Of a stretch of DNA of 64,000 nt, positions 25,861-38,633 are shown piece after piece. The DNA is from Rhabditoides inermis (lineage: Eukaryota > Nematoda > Chromadorea > Rhabditida > Rhabditidae). A program made the position numbers and the translations under genes. Numbering within the stretch: the stretch's first letter is position 1; every line of letters starts with the position of its first letter. The stretch lies in contig CAWZYM010000077.1 in the NCBI GenBank assembly GCA_963966185.1, positions 526,001 to 590,000 of the forward strand, read 5' to 3'. The notes under the pieces were generated by a model, which saw nothing but the letters and a program-made list of their open reading frames with translations, was not told the DNA's origin and did not search any database.

Positions 25861-28800
25861 TAGAATAGAGTGCTGCAAACAAACTGGAAAGCGGGTTGGT
25901 GAAACTGACTTCTTTATTTTATTCGCGCAGCACTGTTCTGAGTAGGCTTGTTTTTTGCATTTCAACTGATTTTTCCAATCCAGTACAACAAAGTAAGCAT
26001 AATTTGCATGTCAGGGAGATAGAATAGAGTGCTGCAAACAAACTGGAAAGCGGGTTGGTGAAACTGACTTCTTTATTTTATTCGCGCAGCACTGTTCTGA
26101 GTAGGCTTGTTTTTTGCATTTCAACTGATTTTTCCAATCCAGTACAACAAAGTAAGCATAATTTGCATGTCAGGGAGATAGAACAGAGTGCTGCAAACAA
26201 ACTGGAAAGCGGGTTGGTGAAACTGACTTCTTTATTTTATTCGCGCAGCACTGTTCTGAGTAGGCTTGTTTTTTGCATTTCAACTGATTTTTCCAATCCA
26301 GTACAACCAAGTAAGCATAATTTGCATGTCAGGGAGAGAGAATAGAGTGCTGCAAACAAACTGGAAAGCGGGTTGGTGAAACTGACTTCTTTATTTTATT
26401 CGCGCAGCACTGTTCTGAATATGCTTGTATTTTGCATTTCAAATGAATTTTCCAATCCAGTACAACAAAGTAAGCAAAATTTGCATGTCAGGGAGATAGA
26501 ATAGAGTGCTGCAAACAAACTGGTAATCGGGTTGGTGAAACTGACTTCTTTATTTTATTCGCGCAGCACTGTTATGCTTGTATTTTGCATTTCAAATGAA
26601 TTTTCCAATCTAGTACAATAAAGTAAGCATAATTTGCATGTCAGGGAGATAGAATAGAGTGCTGCAAACAAACTGGAAAGCGGGTTGGTGAAACTGACTT
26701 CTTTATTTTATTCGCGCAGCACTGTTCTGAATATGCTTGTATTTTGCATTTCAAATGAATTTTCCAATCCAGTACAACAAAGTAAGCATAAATTGCATGT
26801 CAGGGAGATAGAATAGAGTGCTGCAAACAAACTGAAAAGCGGGTTGGTGAAACTGACTTCTTTATTTTATTCACGCAGCTCTGTTCTGAATATGCTTGTA
26901 TTTTGCATTTCAACTGATTTTTCCAATCCAGTACGACAAATAAAGCATAATTTGCATGTGAGGGAGATAGAATAGAGTGCTGAAAACAAACTGGAAAGCG
27001 GGTTGGTGAAACTGACTTCTTTATTTTATTCGCGCAGCACTGTTCTGAGTAGGCTTGTTTTTTGCATTTCAACTGATTTTTCCAATCCAGTACAACAAAG
27101 TAAGCATAATTTGCATGTCAGGGAGATAGAATAGAGTGCTGCAAACAAACTGGAAAGCGGGTTGGTGAAACTGACTTCTTTATTTTATTCGCGCAGCACT
27201 GTTCTGAATATGCTTGTATTTTGCATTTCAAATGAATTTTCCAATCCAGTACAACAAAGTAAGCATAATTTGCATGTCAGGGAGATAGAATAGAGTGCTG
27301 CAAACAAACTGGAAAGCGGGTTGGTGAAACTGACTTCTTTATTTTATTCACGCAGCACTGTTCTGAATATGCTTGTATTTTGCATTTCAAATGAATTTTC
27401 CAATCTAGTACAATAAAGTAAGCATAATTTGCATGTCAGGGAGATAGAATAGAGTGCTGCAAACAAACTGGAAAGCGGGTTGGTGAAACTGACTTCTTTA
27501 TTTTATTCGCGCAGCACTGTTCTGAGTAGGCTTGTTTTTTGCATTTCAACTGATTTTTCCAATCCAGTACAACAAAGTAAGCATAATTTGCATGTCAGGG
27601 AGATAGAACAGAGTGCTGCAAACAAACTGGAAAGCGGGTTGGTGAAACTGACTTCTTTATTTTATTCGCGCAGCACTGTTCTGAGTAGGCTTGTTTTTTG
27701 CATTTCAACTGATTTTTCCAATCCAGTACAACAAAGTAAGCATAATTTGCATGTCAGGGAGAGAGAATAGAGTGCTGCAAACAAACTGGAAAGCGGGTTG
27801 GTGAAACTGACTTCTTTATTTTATTCGCGCAGCACTGTTCTGAATATGCTTGTATTTTGCATTTCAAATGAATTTTCCAATCCAGTACAACAAAGTAAGC
27901 AAAATTTGCATGTCAGGGAGATAGAATAGAGTGCTGCAAACAAACTGGTAATCGGGTTGGTGAAACTGACTTCTTTATTTTATTCGCGCAGCACTGTTAT
28001 GCTTGTATTTTGCATTTCAAATGAATTTTCCAATCTAGTACAATAAAGTAAGCATAATTTGCATGTCAGGGAGATAGAATAGAGTGCTGCAAACAAACTG
28101 GAAAGCGGGTTGGTGAAACTGACTTCTTTATTTTATTCGCGCAGCACTGTTCTGAATATGCTTGTATTTTGCATTTCAAATGAATTTTCCAATCCAGTAC
28201 AACAAAGTAAGCATAAATTGCATGTCAGGGAGATAGAATAGAGTGCTGCAAACAAAATGAAAAGCGGGTTGGTGAAACTGACTTCTTTATTTTATTCACG
28301 CAGCTCTGTTCTGAATATGCTTGTATTTTGCATTTCAACTGATTTTTCCAATCCAGTACGACAAATAAAGCATAATTTGCATGTGAGGGAGATAGAATAG
28401 AGTGCTGAAAACAAACTGGAAAGCGGGTTGGTGAAACTGACTTCTTTATTTTATTCGCGCAGCACTGTTCTGAGTAGGCTTGTTTTTTGCATTTCAACTG
28501 ATTTTTCCAATCCAGTACAACAAAGTAAGCATAATTTGCATGTCAGGGAGATAGAATAGAGTGCTGCAAACAAACTGGAAAGCGGGTTGGTGAAACTGAC
28601 TTCTTTATTTTATTCGCGCAGCACTGTTCTGAATATGCTTGTATTTTGCATTTCAAATGAATTTTCCAATCCAGTACAACAAAGTAAGCATAATTTGCAT
28701 GTCAGGGAGATAGAATAGAGTGCTGCAAACAAACTGGAAAGCGGGTTGGTGAAACTGACTTCTTTATTTTATTCACGCAGCACTGTTCTGAATATGCTTG

Positions 28801-31255
28801 TATTTTGCATTTCAAATGAATTTTCCAATCCAGTACAATAAAGTAAGCATAATTTGCATGTCAGGGAGATAGAATAGAGTGCTGCAAACAAACTGGAAAG
28901 CGGGTTGGTGAAACTGACTTCTTTATTTTATTCACGCAGCACTGTTCTGAATATGCTTGTATTTTGCATTTCAAATGAATTTTTCAATCCAGTACAATAA
29001 AGTAAGCAAATTTTGCATGTCAGGGAGATAGAATAGAGTGCTGCAAACAAACTGGAAAGCGGGTTGGTAAAACTGACTTCTTTATTTTATTCGCGCAGCA
29101 CTGTTCTGAATATGCTTGTTTTTTGCATTTCAACTGATTTTTCCAATCCAGTACAACAAAGTAAGCATAATTTGCATGTCAGGGAGATAGAACAGAGTGC
29201 TGCAAACAAACTGGAAAGCGGGTTGGTGAAACTGACTTCTTTATTTTATTCGCGCAGCACTGTTCTGAGTAGGCTTGTTTTTTGCATTTCAACTGATTTT
29301 TCCAATCCAGTACAACCAAGTAAGCATAATTTGCATGTCAGGGAGAGAGAATAGAGTGCTGCAAACAAACTGGAAAGCGGGTTGGTGAAACTGACTTCTT
29401 TATTTTATTCGCGCAGCACTGTTCTGAATATGCTTGTATTTTGCATTTCAAATGAATTTTCCAATCCAGTACAACAAAGTAAGCAAAATTTGCATGTCAG
29501 GGAGATAGAATAGAGTGCTGCAAACAAACTGGTAATCGGGTTGGTGAAACTGACTTCTTTATTTTATTCGCGCAGCACTGTTATGCTTGTATTTTGCATT
29601 TCAAATGAATTTTCCAATCTAGTACAATAAAGTAAGCATAATTTGCATGTCAGGGAGATAGAATAGAGTGCTGCAAACAAACTGGAAAGCGGGTTGGTGA
29701 AACTGACTTCTTTATTTTATTCGCGCAGCACTGTTCTGAATATGCTTGTATTTTGCATTTCAAATGAATTTTCCAATCCAGTACAACAAAGTAAGCATAA
29801 ATTGCATGTCAGGGAGATAGAATAGAGTGCTGCAAACAAAATGAAAAGCGGGTTGGTGAAACTGACTTCTTTATTTTATTCACGCAGCTCTGTTCTGAAT
29901 ATGCTTGTATTTTGCATTTCAACTGATTTTTCCAATCCAGTACGACAAATAAAGCATAATTTGCATGTGAGGGAGATAGAATAGAGTGCTGAAAACAAAC
30001 TGGAAAGCGGGTTGGTGAAACTGACTTCTTTATTTTATTCGCGCAGCACTGTTCTGAGTAGGCTTGTTTTTTGCATTTCAACTGATTTTTCCAATCCAGT
30101 ACAACAAAGTAAGCATAATTTGCATGTCAGGGAGATAGAATAGAGTGCTGCAAACAAACTGGAAAGCGGGTTGGTGAAACTGACTTCTTTATTTTATTCG
30201 CGCAGCACTGTTCTGAATATGCTTGTATTTTGCATTTCAAATGAATTTTCCAATCCAGTACAACAAAGTAAGCATAATTTGCATGTCAGGGAGATAGAAT
30301 AGAGTGCTGCAAACAAACTGGAAAGCGGGTTGGTGAAACTGACTTCTTTATTTTATTCACGCAGCACTGTTCTGAATATGCTTGTATTTTGCATTTCAAA
30401 TGAATTTTCCAATCCAGTACAACAAAGTAAGCATAATTTGCATGTCAGGGAGATAGAATAGAGTGCTGCAAACAAACTGGAAAGCGGGTTGGTGAAACTG
30501 ACTTCTTTATTTTATTCACGCAGCACTGTTCTGAATATGCTTGTATTTTGCATTTCAAATGAATTTTCCAATCTAGTACAATAAAGTAAGCATAATTTGC
30601 ATGTCAGGGAGATAGAATAGAGTGCTGCAAACAAACTGGAAAGCGGGTTGGTGAAACTGACTTCTTTATTTTATTCGCGCAGCACTGTTCTGAGTAGGCT
30701 TGTTTTTTGCATTTCAACTGATTTTTCCAATCCAGTACAACAAAGTAAGCATAATTTGCATGTCAGGGAGATAGAACAGAGTGCTGCAAACAAACTGGAA
30801 AGCGGGTTGGTGAAACTGACTTCTTTATTTTATTCGCGCAGCACTGTTATGCTTGTATTTTGCATTTCAAATGAATTTTCCAATCTAGTACAATAAAGTA
30901 AGCATAATTTGCATGTCAGGGAGATAGAATAGAGTGCTGCAAACAAACTGGAAAGCGGGTTGGTGAAACTGACTTCTTTATGTTATTCGCGCAGCACTGT
31001 TCTGAATATGCTTGTATTTTGCATTTCAACTGATTTTTCCAATCCAGTACGACAAATAAAGCATAATTTGCATGTGAGGGAGATAGAATAGAGTGCTGAA
31101 AACAAACTGGAAAGCGGGTTGGTGAAACTGACTTCTTTATTTTATTCGCGCAGCACTGTTCTGAGTAGGCTTGTTTTTTGCATTTCAACTGATTTTTCCA
31201 ATCCAGTACAACAAAGTAAGCATAATTTGCATGTCAGGGAGATAGAATAGAGTGC
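25861..31255 (+). repeat. Higher-order repeat zone with 1425- and 1584-bp units
   Basis: A block with GAACAGAG, GGGAGAGAG, GGTAATCGGG and the 6-bp deletion recurs from 26,055, 27,480 and 29,064; a shortened form starts at 30,648. Offsets are 1425 (9 monomers minus 6), 1584 (10 monomers minus 6) and 1584. Blocks 2 and 3 also share a base change that yields CAAAATGAAAAG in place of CAAACTGGAAAG (near 28252 and 29836). The fourth block jumps from the GAACAGAG monomer straight to the 6-bp-deletion monomer (near 30848), about two monomers shorter than the third. This is a local higher-order repeat of variable length. Confidence 0.9.
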
Positions 31256-34200
31256 TGCAAACAAACTGGAAAGCGGGTTGGTGAAACTGACTTCTTTATT
31301 TTATTCGCGCAGCACTGTTCTGAATATGCTTGTATTTTGCATTTCAAATGAATTTTCCAATCCAGTACAACAAAGTAAGCATAATTTGCATGTCAGGGAG
31401 ATAGAATAGAGTGCTGCAAACAAACTGGAAAGCGGGTTGGTGAAACTGACTTCTTTATTTTATTCACGCAGCACTGTTCTGAATATGCTTGTATTTTGCA
31501 TTTCAAATGAATTTTCCAATCTAGTACAATAAAGTAAGCATAATTTGCATGTCAGGGAGATAGAATAGAGTGCTGCAAACAAACTGGAAAGCGGGTTGGT
31601 GAAACTGACTTCTTTATTTTATTCGCGCAGCACTGTTCTGAATATGCTTGTATTTTGCATTTCAAATGATGTTTCCAATCCAGTACGACAAAGTAAGCAT
31701 AATTTGCATGTCAGGGAGATAGAATAGAGTGCTGCGAACAAACTGGAAAGCGGCTTGGTGAAACTGACTTCTTTATTTTATTCACGCAGCTCTGTTCTGA
31801 ATATGCTTGTATTTTGCATTTCAACTGATTTTTCCAATCCAGTACGACAAATAAAGCATAATTTGCATGTGAGGGAGATAGAATAGAGTGCTGAAAACAA
31901 ACTGGAAAGCGGGTTGGTGAAACTGACTTCTTTATTTTATTCGCGCAGCACTGTTCTGAGTAGGCCTGTTTTTTGCATTTCAACTGATTTTTCCAATCCA
32001 GTACAACAAAGTAAGCATAATTTGCATGTCAGGGAGATAGAATAGAGTGCTGCAAACAAACTGGAAAGCGGGTTGGTGAAACTGACTTCTTTATTTTATT
32101 CGCGCAGCACTGTTCTGAATATGCTTGTATTTTGCATTTCAAATGAATTTTCCAATCCAGTACAACAAAGTAAGCATAATTTGCATGTCAGGGAGATAGA
32201 ATAGAGTGCTGCAAACAAACTGGAAAGCGGGTTGGTGGAACTGACTTCTTTATTTTATTCACGCAGCACTGTTCTGAATATGCTTGTATTTTGCATTTCA
32301 AATGAATTTTCCAATCTAGTACAATAAAGTAAGCATAATTTGCATGTCAGGGAGATAGAATAGAGTGCTGCAAACAAACTGGAAAGCGGGTTGGTGAAAC
32401 TGACTTCTTTATTTTATTCGCGCAGCACTGTTCTGAATATGCTTTTATTTTGCATTTCAAATGAATTTTCCAATCCAGTACAACAAAGTAAGCATAATTT
32501 GCATGTCAGGGAGATAGAATAGAGTGCTGCAAACAAACTGGAAAGCGGGTTGGTGAAACTGACTTCTTTATTTTATTCACGCAGCACTGTTCTGAATATG
32601 CTTGTATTTTGCATTTCAAATGAATTTTCCAATCTAGTACAATAAAGTAAGCATAATTTGCATGTCAGGGAGATAGAATAGAGTGCTGCAAGCAAACTGG
32701 AAAGCGGGTTGGTGAAACTGACTTCTTTATTTTATTCGCGCAGCACTGTTCTGATTCTGAATATGCTTGTATTTTGCATTTCAAATGATGTTTCCAATCC
32801 AGTACGACAAAGTAAGCATAATTTGCATGTCAGGGAGATAGAATAGAGTGCTGCAAACAAACTGGAAAGCGGGTTGGTGAAACTGACTTCTTTATTTTAT
32901 TCGCGCAGCACTGTTCTGAATATGCTTGTATTTTGCATTTCAAATGAATTTTCCAATCCAGTACAATAAAGTAAGCATAATTTGCATGTCAGGGAGATAG
33001 AATAGAGTGCTGCGAACAAACTGGAAAGCGGCTTGGTGAAACTGACTTCTTTATTTAATTCACGCAGCACTGTTCTGAATATGCTTGTATTTTGCATTTC
33101 AAATGAATTTTTCAATCCAGTACAATAAAGTAAGCAAAATTTGCATGTCAGGGAGATAGAATAGAGTGCTGCAAACAAACTGGAAAGCGGGTTGGTGAAA
33201 CTGATTTCTTTATTTTATTCGCGCAGCACTGTTCTGAATATGCTTGTATTTTGCATTTCAAATGAATTTTCCAATCCAGTACAACAAAGTAAGCATAATT
33301 TGCATGTCAGGGAGATAGAATAGAGTGCTGCAAACAAACTGGAAAGCGGGTTGGTGAAACTGACTTCTTTATTTTATTCACGCAGCACTGTTCTGAATAT
33401 GCTTGTATTTTGCATTTCAAATGAATTTTCCAATCCAGTACAATAAAGTAAGCATAATTTGCATGTCAGGGAGATAGAATAGAGTGCTGCAAACAAACTG
33501 GAAAGCGGGTTGGTGAAACTGACTTCTTTATTTTATTCACGCAGCACTGTTCTGAATATGCTTGTATTTTGCATTTCAAATGAATTTTTCAATCCAGTAC
33601 AATAAAGTAAGCAAAATTTGCATGTCAGGGAGATAGAATAGAGTGCTGCAAACAAACTGGAAAGCGGGTTGGTGAAACTGACTTCTTTATTTTATTCGCG
33701 CAGCACTGTTCTGAATATGCTTGTATTTTGCATTTCAAATGAATTTTCCAATCCAGTACAACAAAGTAAGCATAATTTGCATGTCAGGGAGATAGAATTG
33801 AGAATAGAGTGCTGCAAACAAACTGGAAAGCGGGTTGGTGAAACTGACTTCTTTATTTTATTCACGCAGCACTGTTCTGAATATGCTTGTATTTTGCATT
33901 TCAAATGAATTTTCCAATCTAGTACAATAAAGTAAGCATATATTGCATGTCAGGGAGATAGAATAGAGTGCTGCAAACAAACTGGAAAGCGGGTTGGTGA
34001 AACTGATTTCTTTATTTTATTCGCGCAGCACTGTTCTGAATATGCTTGTATTTTGCATTTCAAATGAATTTTTCAATCCAGTACAACAAAGTAAGCATAA
34101 TTTGCATGTCAGGGAGATAGAATAGAGTGCTGCAAACAAACTGGAAAGCGGGTTGGTGAAACTGACTTCTTTATTTTATTCACGCAGCACTGTTCTGAAT

Positions 34201-37200
34201 ATGCTTGTATTTTGCATTTCAAATGAATTTTCCAATCTAGTACAATAAAGTAAGCATATATTGCATGTCAGGTAGATAGAATAGAGTGCTGCAAACAAAC
34301 TGGAAAGCGGGTTGGTGAAACTGATTTCGTTATTTTATTCGCGCAGCACTGTTCTGAATATGCTTGTATTTTGCATTTCAAATGAATTTTCCAATCCAGT
34401 ACAACAAAGTAAGCATAATTTGCATGTCAGGGAGATAGAATTGAGAATAGAGTGCTGCAAACAAACTGGAAAGCGGGTTGGTGAAACTGACTTCTTTATT
34501 TTATTCACGCAGCACTGTTCTGAATATGCTTGTATTTTGCATTTCAAATGAATTTTCCAATCTAGTACAATAAAGTAAGCATATATTGCATGTCAGGGAG
34601 ATAGAATAGAGTGCTGCAAACAAACTGGAAAGCGGGTTGGTGAAACTGATTTCTTTATTTTATTCGCGCAGCACTGTTCTGAATATGCTTGTATTTTGCA
34701 TTTCAAATGAATTTTTCAATCCAGTACAACAAAGTAAGCATAATTTGCATGTCAGGGAGATAGAATAGAGTGCTGCAAACAAACTGGAAAGCGGGTTGGT
34801 GAAACTGACTTCTTTATTTTATTCACGCAGCACTGTTTTGAATATGCTTGTATTTTGCATTTCAAATGAATTTTCCAATCCAGTACAATAAAGTAAGCAT
34901 AATTTGCATGTCAGGGAGATAGAATAGAGTGCTGCAAACAAACTGGAAAGCGGGTTGGTGAAACTGACTTCTTTATTTTATTCACGCAGCACTGTTCTGA
35001 ATATGCTTGTATTTTGCATTTCAAATGAATTTTCCAATCCAGTACAATAAAGTAAGCATAATTTGCATGTCAGGGAGATAGAATAGAGTGCTGCTAACAA
35101 ACTGGAAAGCGGGTTGGTGAAACTGACTTCTTTATTTTATTCACGCAGCACTGTTCTGAATATGCTTGTATTTTGCATTTCAAATGAATTTTTCAATCCA
35201 GTACAATAAAGTAAGCAAAATTTGCATGTCAGGGAGATAGAATAGAGTGCTGCAAACAAACTGGAAAGCGGGTTGGTGAAACTGATTTCTTTATTTTATT
35301 CGCGCAGCACTGTTCTGAATATGCTTGTATTTTGCATTTCAAATGAATTTTCCAATCCAGTACAACAAAGTAAGCATAATTTGCATGTCAGGGAGATAGA
35401 ATAGAGTGCTGCAAACAAACTGGAAAGCGGGTTGGTGAAACTGACTTCTTTATTTTATTCACGCAGCACTGTTCTGAATATGCTTGTATTTTGCATTTCA
35501 AATGAATTTTCCAATCCAGTACAATAAAGTAAGCATAATTTGCATGTCAGGGAGATAGAATAGAGTGCTGCAAACAAACTGGAAAGCGGGTTGGTGAAAC
35601 TGACTTCTTTATTTTATTCGCGCAGCACTGTTCTGAATATGCTTGTATTTTGCATTTCAAATGAATTTTCCAATCCAGTACAACCAAGTAAGCATAATTT
35701 GCATGTCAGGGAGAGAGAATAGAGTGCTGCAAACAAACTGGAAAGCGGGTTGGTGAAACTGACTTCTTTATTTTATTCGCGCAGCACTGTTCTGAATATG
35801 CTTGTATTTTGCATTTCAAATGAATTTTCCAATCCAGTACAACAAAGTAAGCAAAATTTGCATGTCAGTGAGATAGAATAGAGTGCTGCAAACAAACTGG
35901 TAATCGGGTTGGTGAAACTGACTTCTTTATTTTATTCGCGCAGCACTGTTATGCTTGTATTTTGCATTTCAACTGATTTTTCCAATCCAGTACGACAAAT
36001 AAAGCATAATTTGCATGTGAGGGAGATAGAATAGAGTGCTGAAAACAAACTGGAAAGCGGGTTGGTGAAACTGACTTCTTTATTTTATTCGCGCAGCACT
36101 GTTCTGAATATGCTTGTATTTTGCATTTCAAATGAATTTTCCAATCCAGTACAACAAAGTAAGCATAATTTGCATGTCAGGGAGATAGAATAGAGTGCTG
36201 CAAACAAACTGGAAAGCGGGTTGGTGAAACTGACTTCTTTATTTTATTCACGCAGCACTGTTCTGAATATGCTTGTATTTTGCATTTCAAATGAATTTTC
36301 CAATCTAGTACAATAAAGTAAGCATAATTTGCATGTCAGGGAGATAGAATAGAGTGCTGCAAACAAACTGGAAAGCGGGTTGGTGAAACTGACTTCTTTA
36401 TTTTATTCGCGCAGCACTGTTCTGAATATGCTTGTATTTTGCATTTCAAATGATGTTTCCAATCCAGTACGACAAAGTAAGCATAATTTGCATGTCAGGG
36501 AGATAGAATAGAGTGCTGCGAACAAACTGGAAAGCGGCTTGGTGAAACTGACTTCTTTATTTTATTCACGCAGCTCTGTTCTGAATATGCTTGTATTTTG
36601 CATTTCAACTGATTTTTCCAATCCAGTACGACAAATAAAGCATAATTTGCATGTGAGGGAGATAGAATAGAGTGCTGAAAACAAACTGGAAAGCGGGTTG
36701 GTGAAACTGACTTCTTTATTTTATTCGCGCAGCACTGTTCTGAGTAGGCTTGTTTTTTGCATTTCAACTGATTTTTCCAATCCAGTACAACAAAGTAAGC
36801 ATAATTTGCATGTCAGGGAGATAGAATAGAGTGCTGCAAACAAACTGGAAAGCGGGTTGGTGAAACTGACTTCTTTATTTTATTCGCGCAGCACTGTTCT
36901 GAATATGCTTGTATTTTGCATTTCAAATGAATTTTCCAATCTAGTACAATAAAGTAAGCATATATTGCATGTCAGGGAGATAGAATAGAGTGCTGCAAAC
37001 AAACTGGAAAGCGGGTTGGTGAAACTGATTTCTTTATTTTATTCGCGCAGCACTGTTCTGAATATGCTTGTATTTTGCATTTCAAATGAATTTTTCAATC
37101 CAGTACAACAAAGTAAGCATAATTTGCATGTCAGGGAGATAGAATAGAGTGCTGCAAACAAACTGGAAAGCGGGTTGGTGAAACTGACTTCTTTATTTTA

Positions 37201-38633
37201 TTCACGCAGCACTGTTCTGAATATGCTTGTATTTTGCATTTCAAATGAATTTTCCAATCTAGTACAATAAAGTAAGCATATATTGCATGTCAGGGAGATA
37301 GAATAGAGTGCTGCAAACAAACTGGAAAGCGGGTTGGTGGAACTGACTTCTTTATTTTATTCACGCAGCACTGTTCTGAATATGCTTGTATTTTGCATTT
37401 CAAATGAATTTTCCAATCTAGTACAATAAAGTAAGCATAATTTGCATGTCAGGGAGATAGAATAGAGTGCTGCAAACAAACTGGAAAGCGGGTTGGTGAA
37501 ACTGACTTCTTTATTTTATTCGCGCAGCACTGTTCTGAATATGCTTGTATTTTGCATTTCAAATGAATTTTCCAATCCAGTACAACAAAGTAAGCATAAT
37601 TTGCATGTCAGGGAGATAGAATAGAGTGCTGCAAACAAACTGGAAAGCGGGTTGGTGAAACTGACTTCTTTATTTTATTCACGCAGCACTGTTCTGAATA
37701 TGCTTGTATTTTGCATTTCAAATGAATTTTCCAATCTAGTACAATAAAGTAAGCATAATTTGCATGTCAGGGAGATAGAATAGAGTGCTGCAAACAAACT
37801 GGAAAGCGGGTTGGTGAAACTGACTTCTTTATTTTATTCGCGCAGCACTGTTCTGAATATGCTTGTATTTTGCATTTCAAATGATGTTTCCAATCCAGTA
37901 CGACAAAGTAAGCATAATTTGCATGTCAGGGAGATAGAATAGAGTGCTGCGAACAAACTGGAAAGCGGCTTGGTGAAACTGACTTCTTTATTTTATTCAC
38001 GCAGCTCTGTTCTGAATATGCTTGTATTTTGCATTTCAACTGATTTTTCCAATCCAGTACGACAAATAAAGCATAATTTGCATGTGAGGGAGATAGAATA
38101 GAGTGCTGAAAACAAACTGGAAAGCGGGTTGGTGAAACTGACTTCTTTATTTTATTCGCGCAGCACTGTTCTGAGTAGGCTTGTTTTTTGCATTTCAACT
38201 GATTTTTCCAATCCAGTACAACAAAGTAAGCATAATTTGCATGTCAGGGAGATAGAATAGAGTGCTGCAAACAAACTGGAAAGCGGGTTGGTGAAACTGA
38301 CTTCTTTATTTTATTCGCGCAGCACTGTTCTGAATATGCTTGTATTTTGCATTTCAAATGAATTTTCCAATCCAGTACAACAAAGTAAGCATAATTTGCA
38401 TGTCAGGGAGATAGAATAGAGTGCTGCAAACAAACTGGAAAGCGGGTTGGTGGAACTGACTTCTTTATTTTATTCACGCAGCACTGTTCTGAATATGCTT
38501 GTATTTTGCATTTCAAATGAATTTTCCAATCCAGTACAATAAAGTAAGCATAATTTGCATGTCAGGGAGATAGAATAGAGTGCTGCAAACAAACTGGAAA
38601 GCGGGTTGGTGAAACTGACTTCTTTATTTTATT
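31256..38633 (+). repeat. Satellite segment with recurring marker blocks (about 46 monomers)
   Basis: Satellite only. The two-monomer marker GTGAGGGAG plus GCTGAAAAC appears near 31,870, 36,010, 36,655 and 38,095, and I saw it nowhere further right. A 6-bp duplication (CTGATTCTGAATATG) is near 32,751. A 7-bp insertion giving GAATTGAGAATAG is near 33,797 and 34,440, 643 bp apart (4 monomers plus 7). CATATATTGC occurs repeatedly near 33,940-34,590 and 36,960-37,290. About 32,780-34,080 is repeated at offset 6209 (39 monomers plus 8, explained by +7, +7 and -6). Confidence 0.92.

Noticed and set aside
33797..33804. The 7-bp insertion giving GAATTGAGAATAG as a transposon footprint
   Set aside because: It looks like a slippage duplication of the local GAATAGAG sequence. 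It recurs only inside duplicated blocks, and no target-duplication signature is seen.
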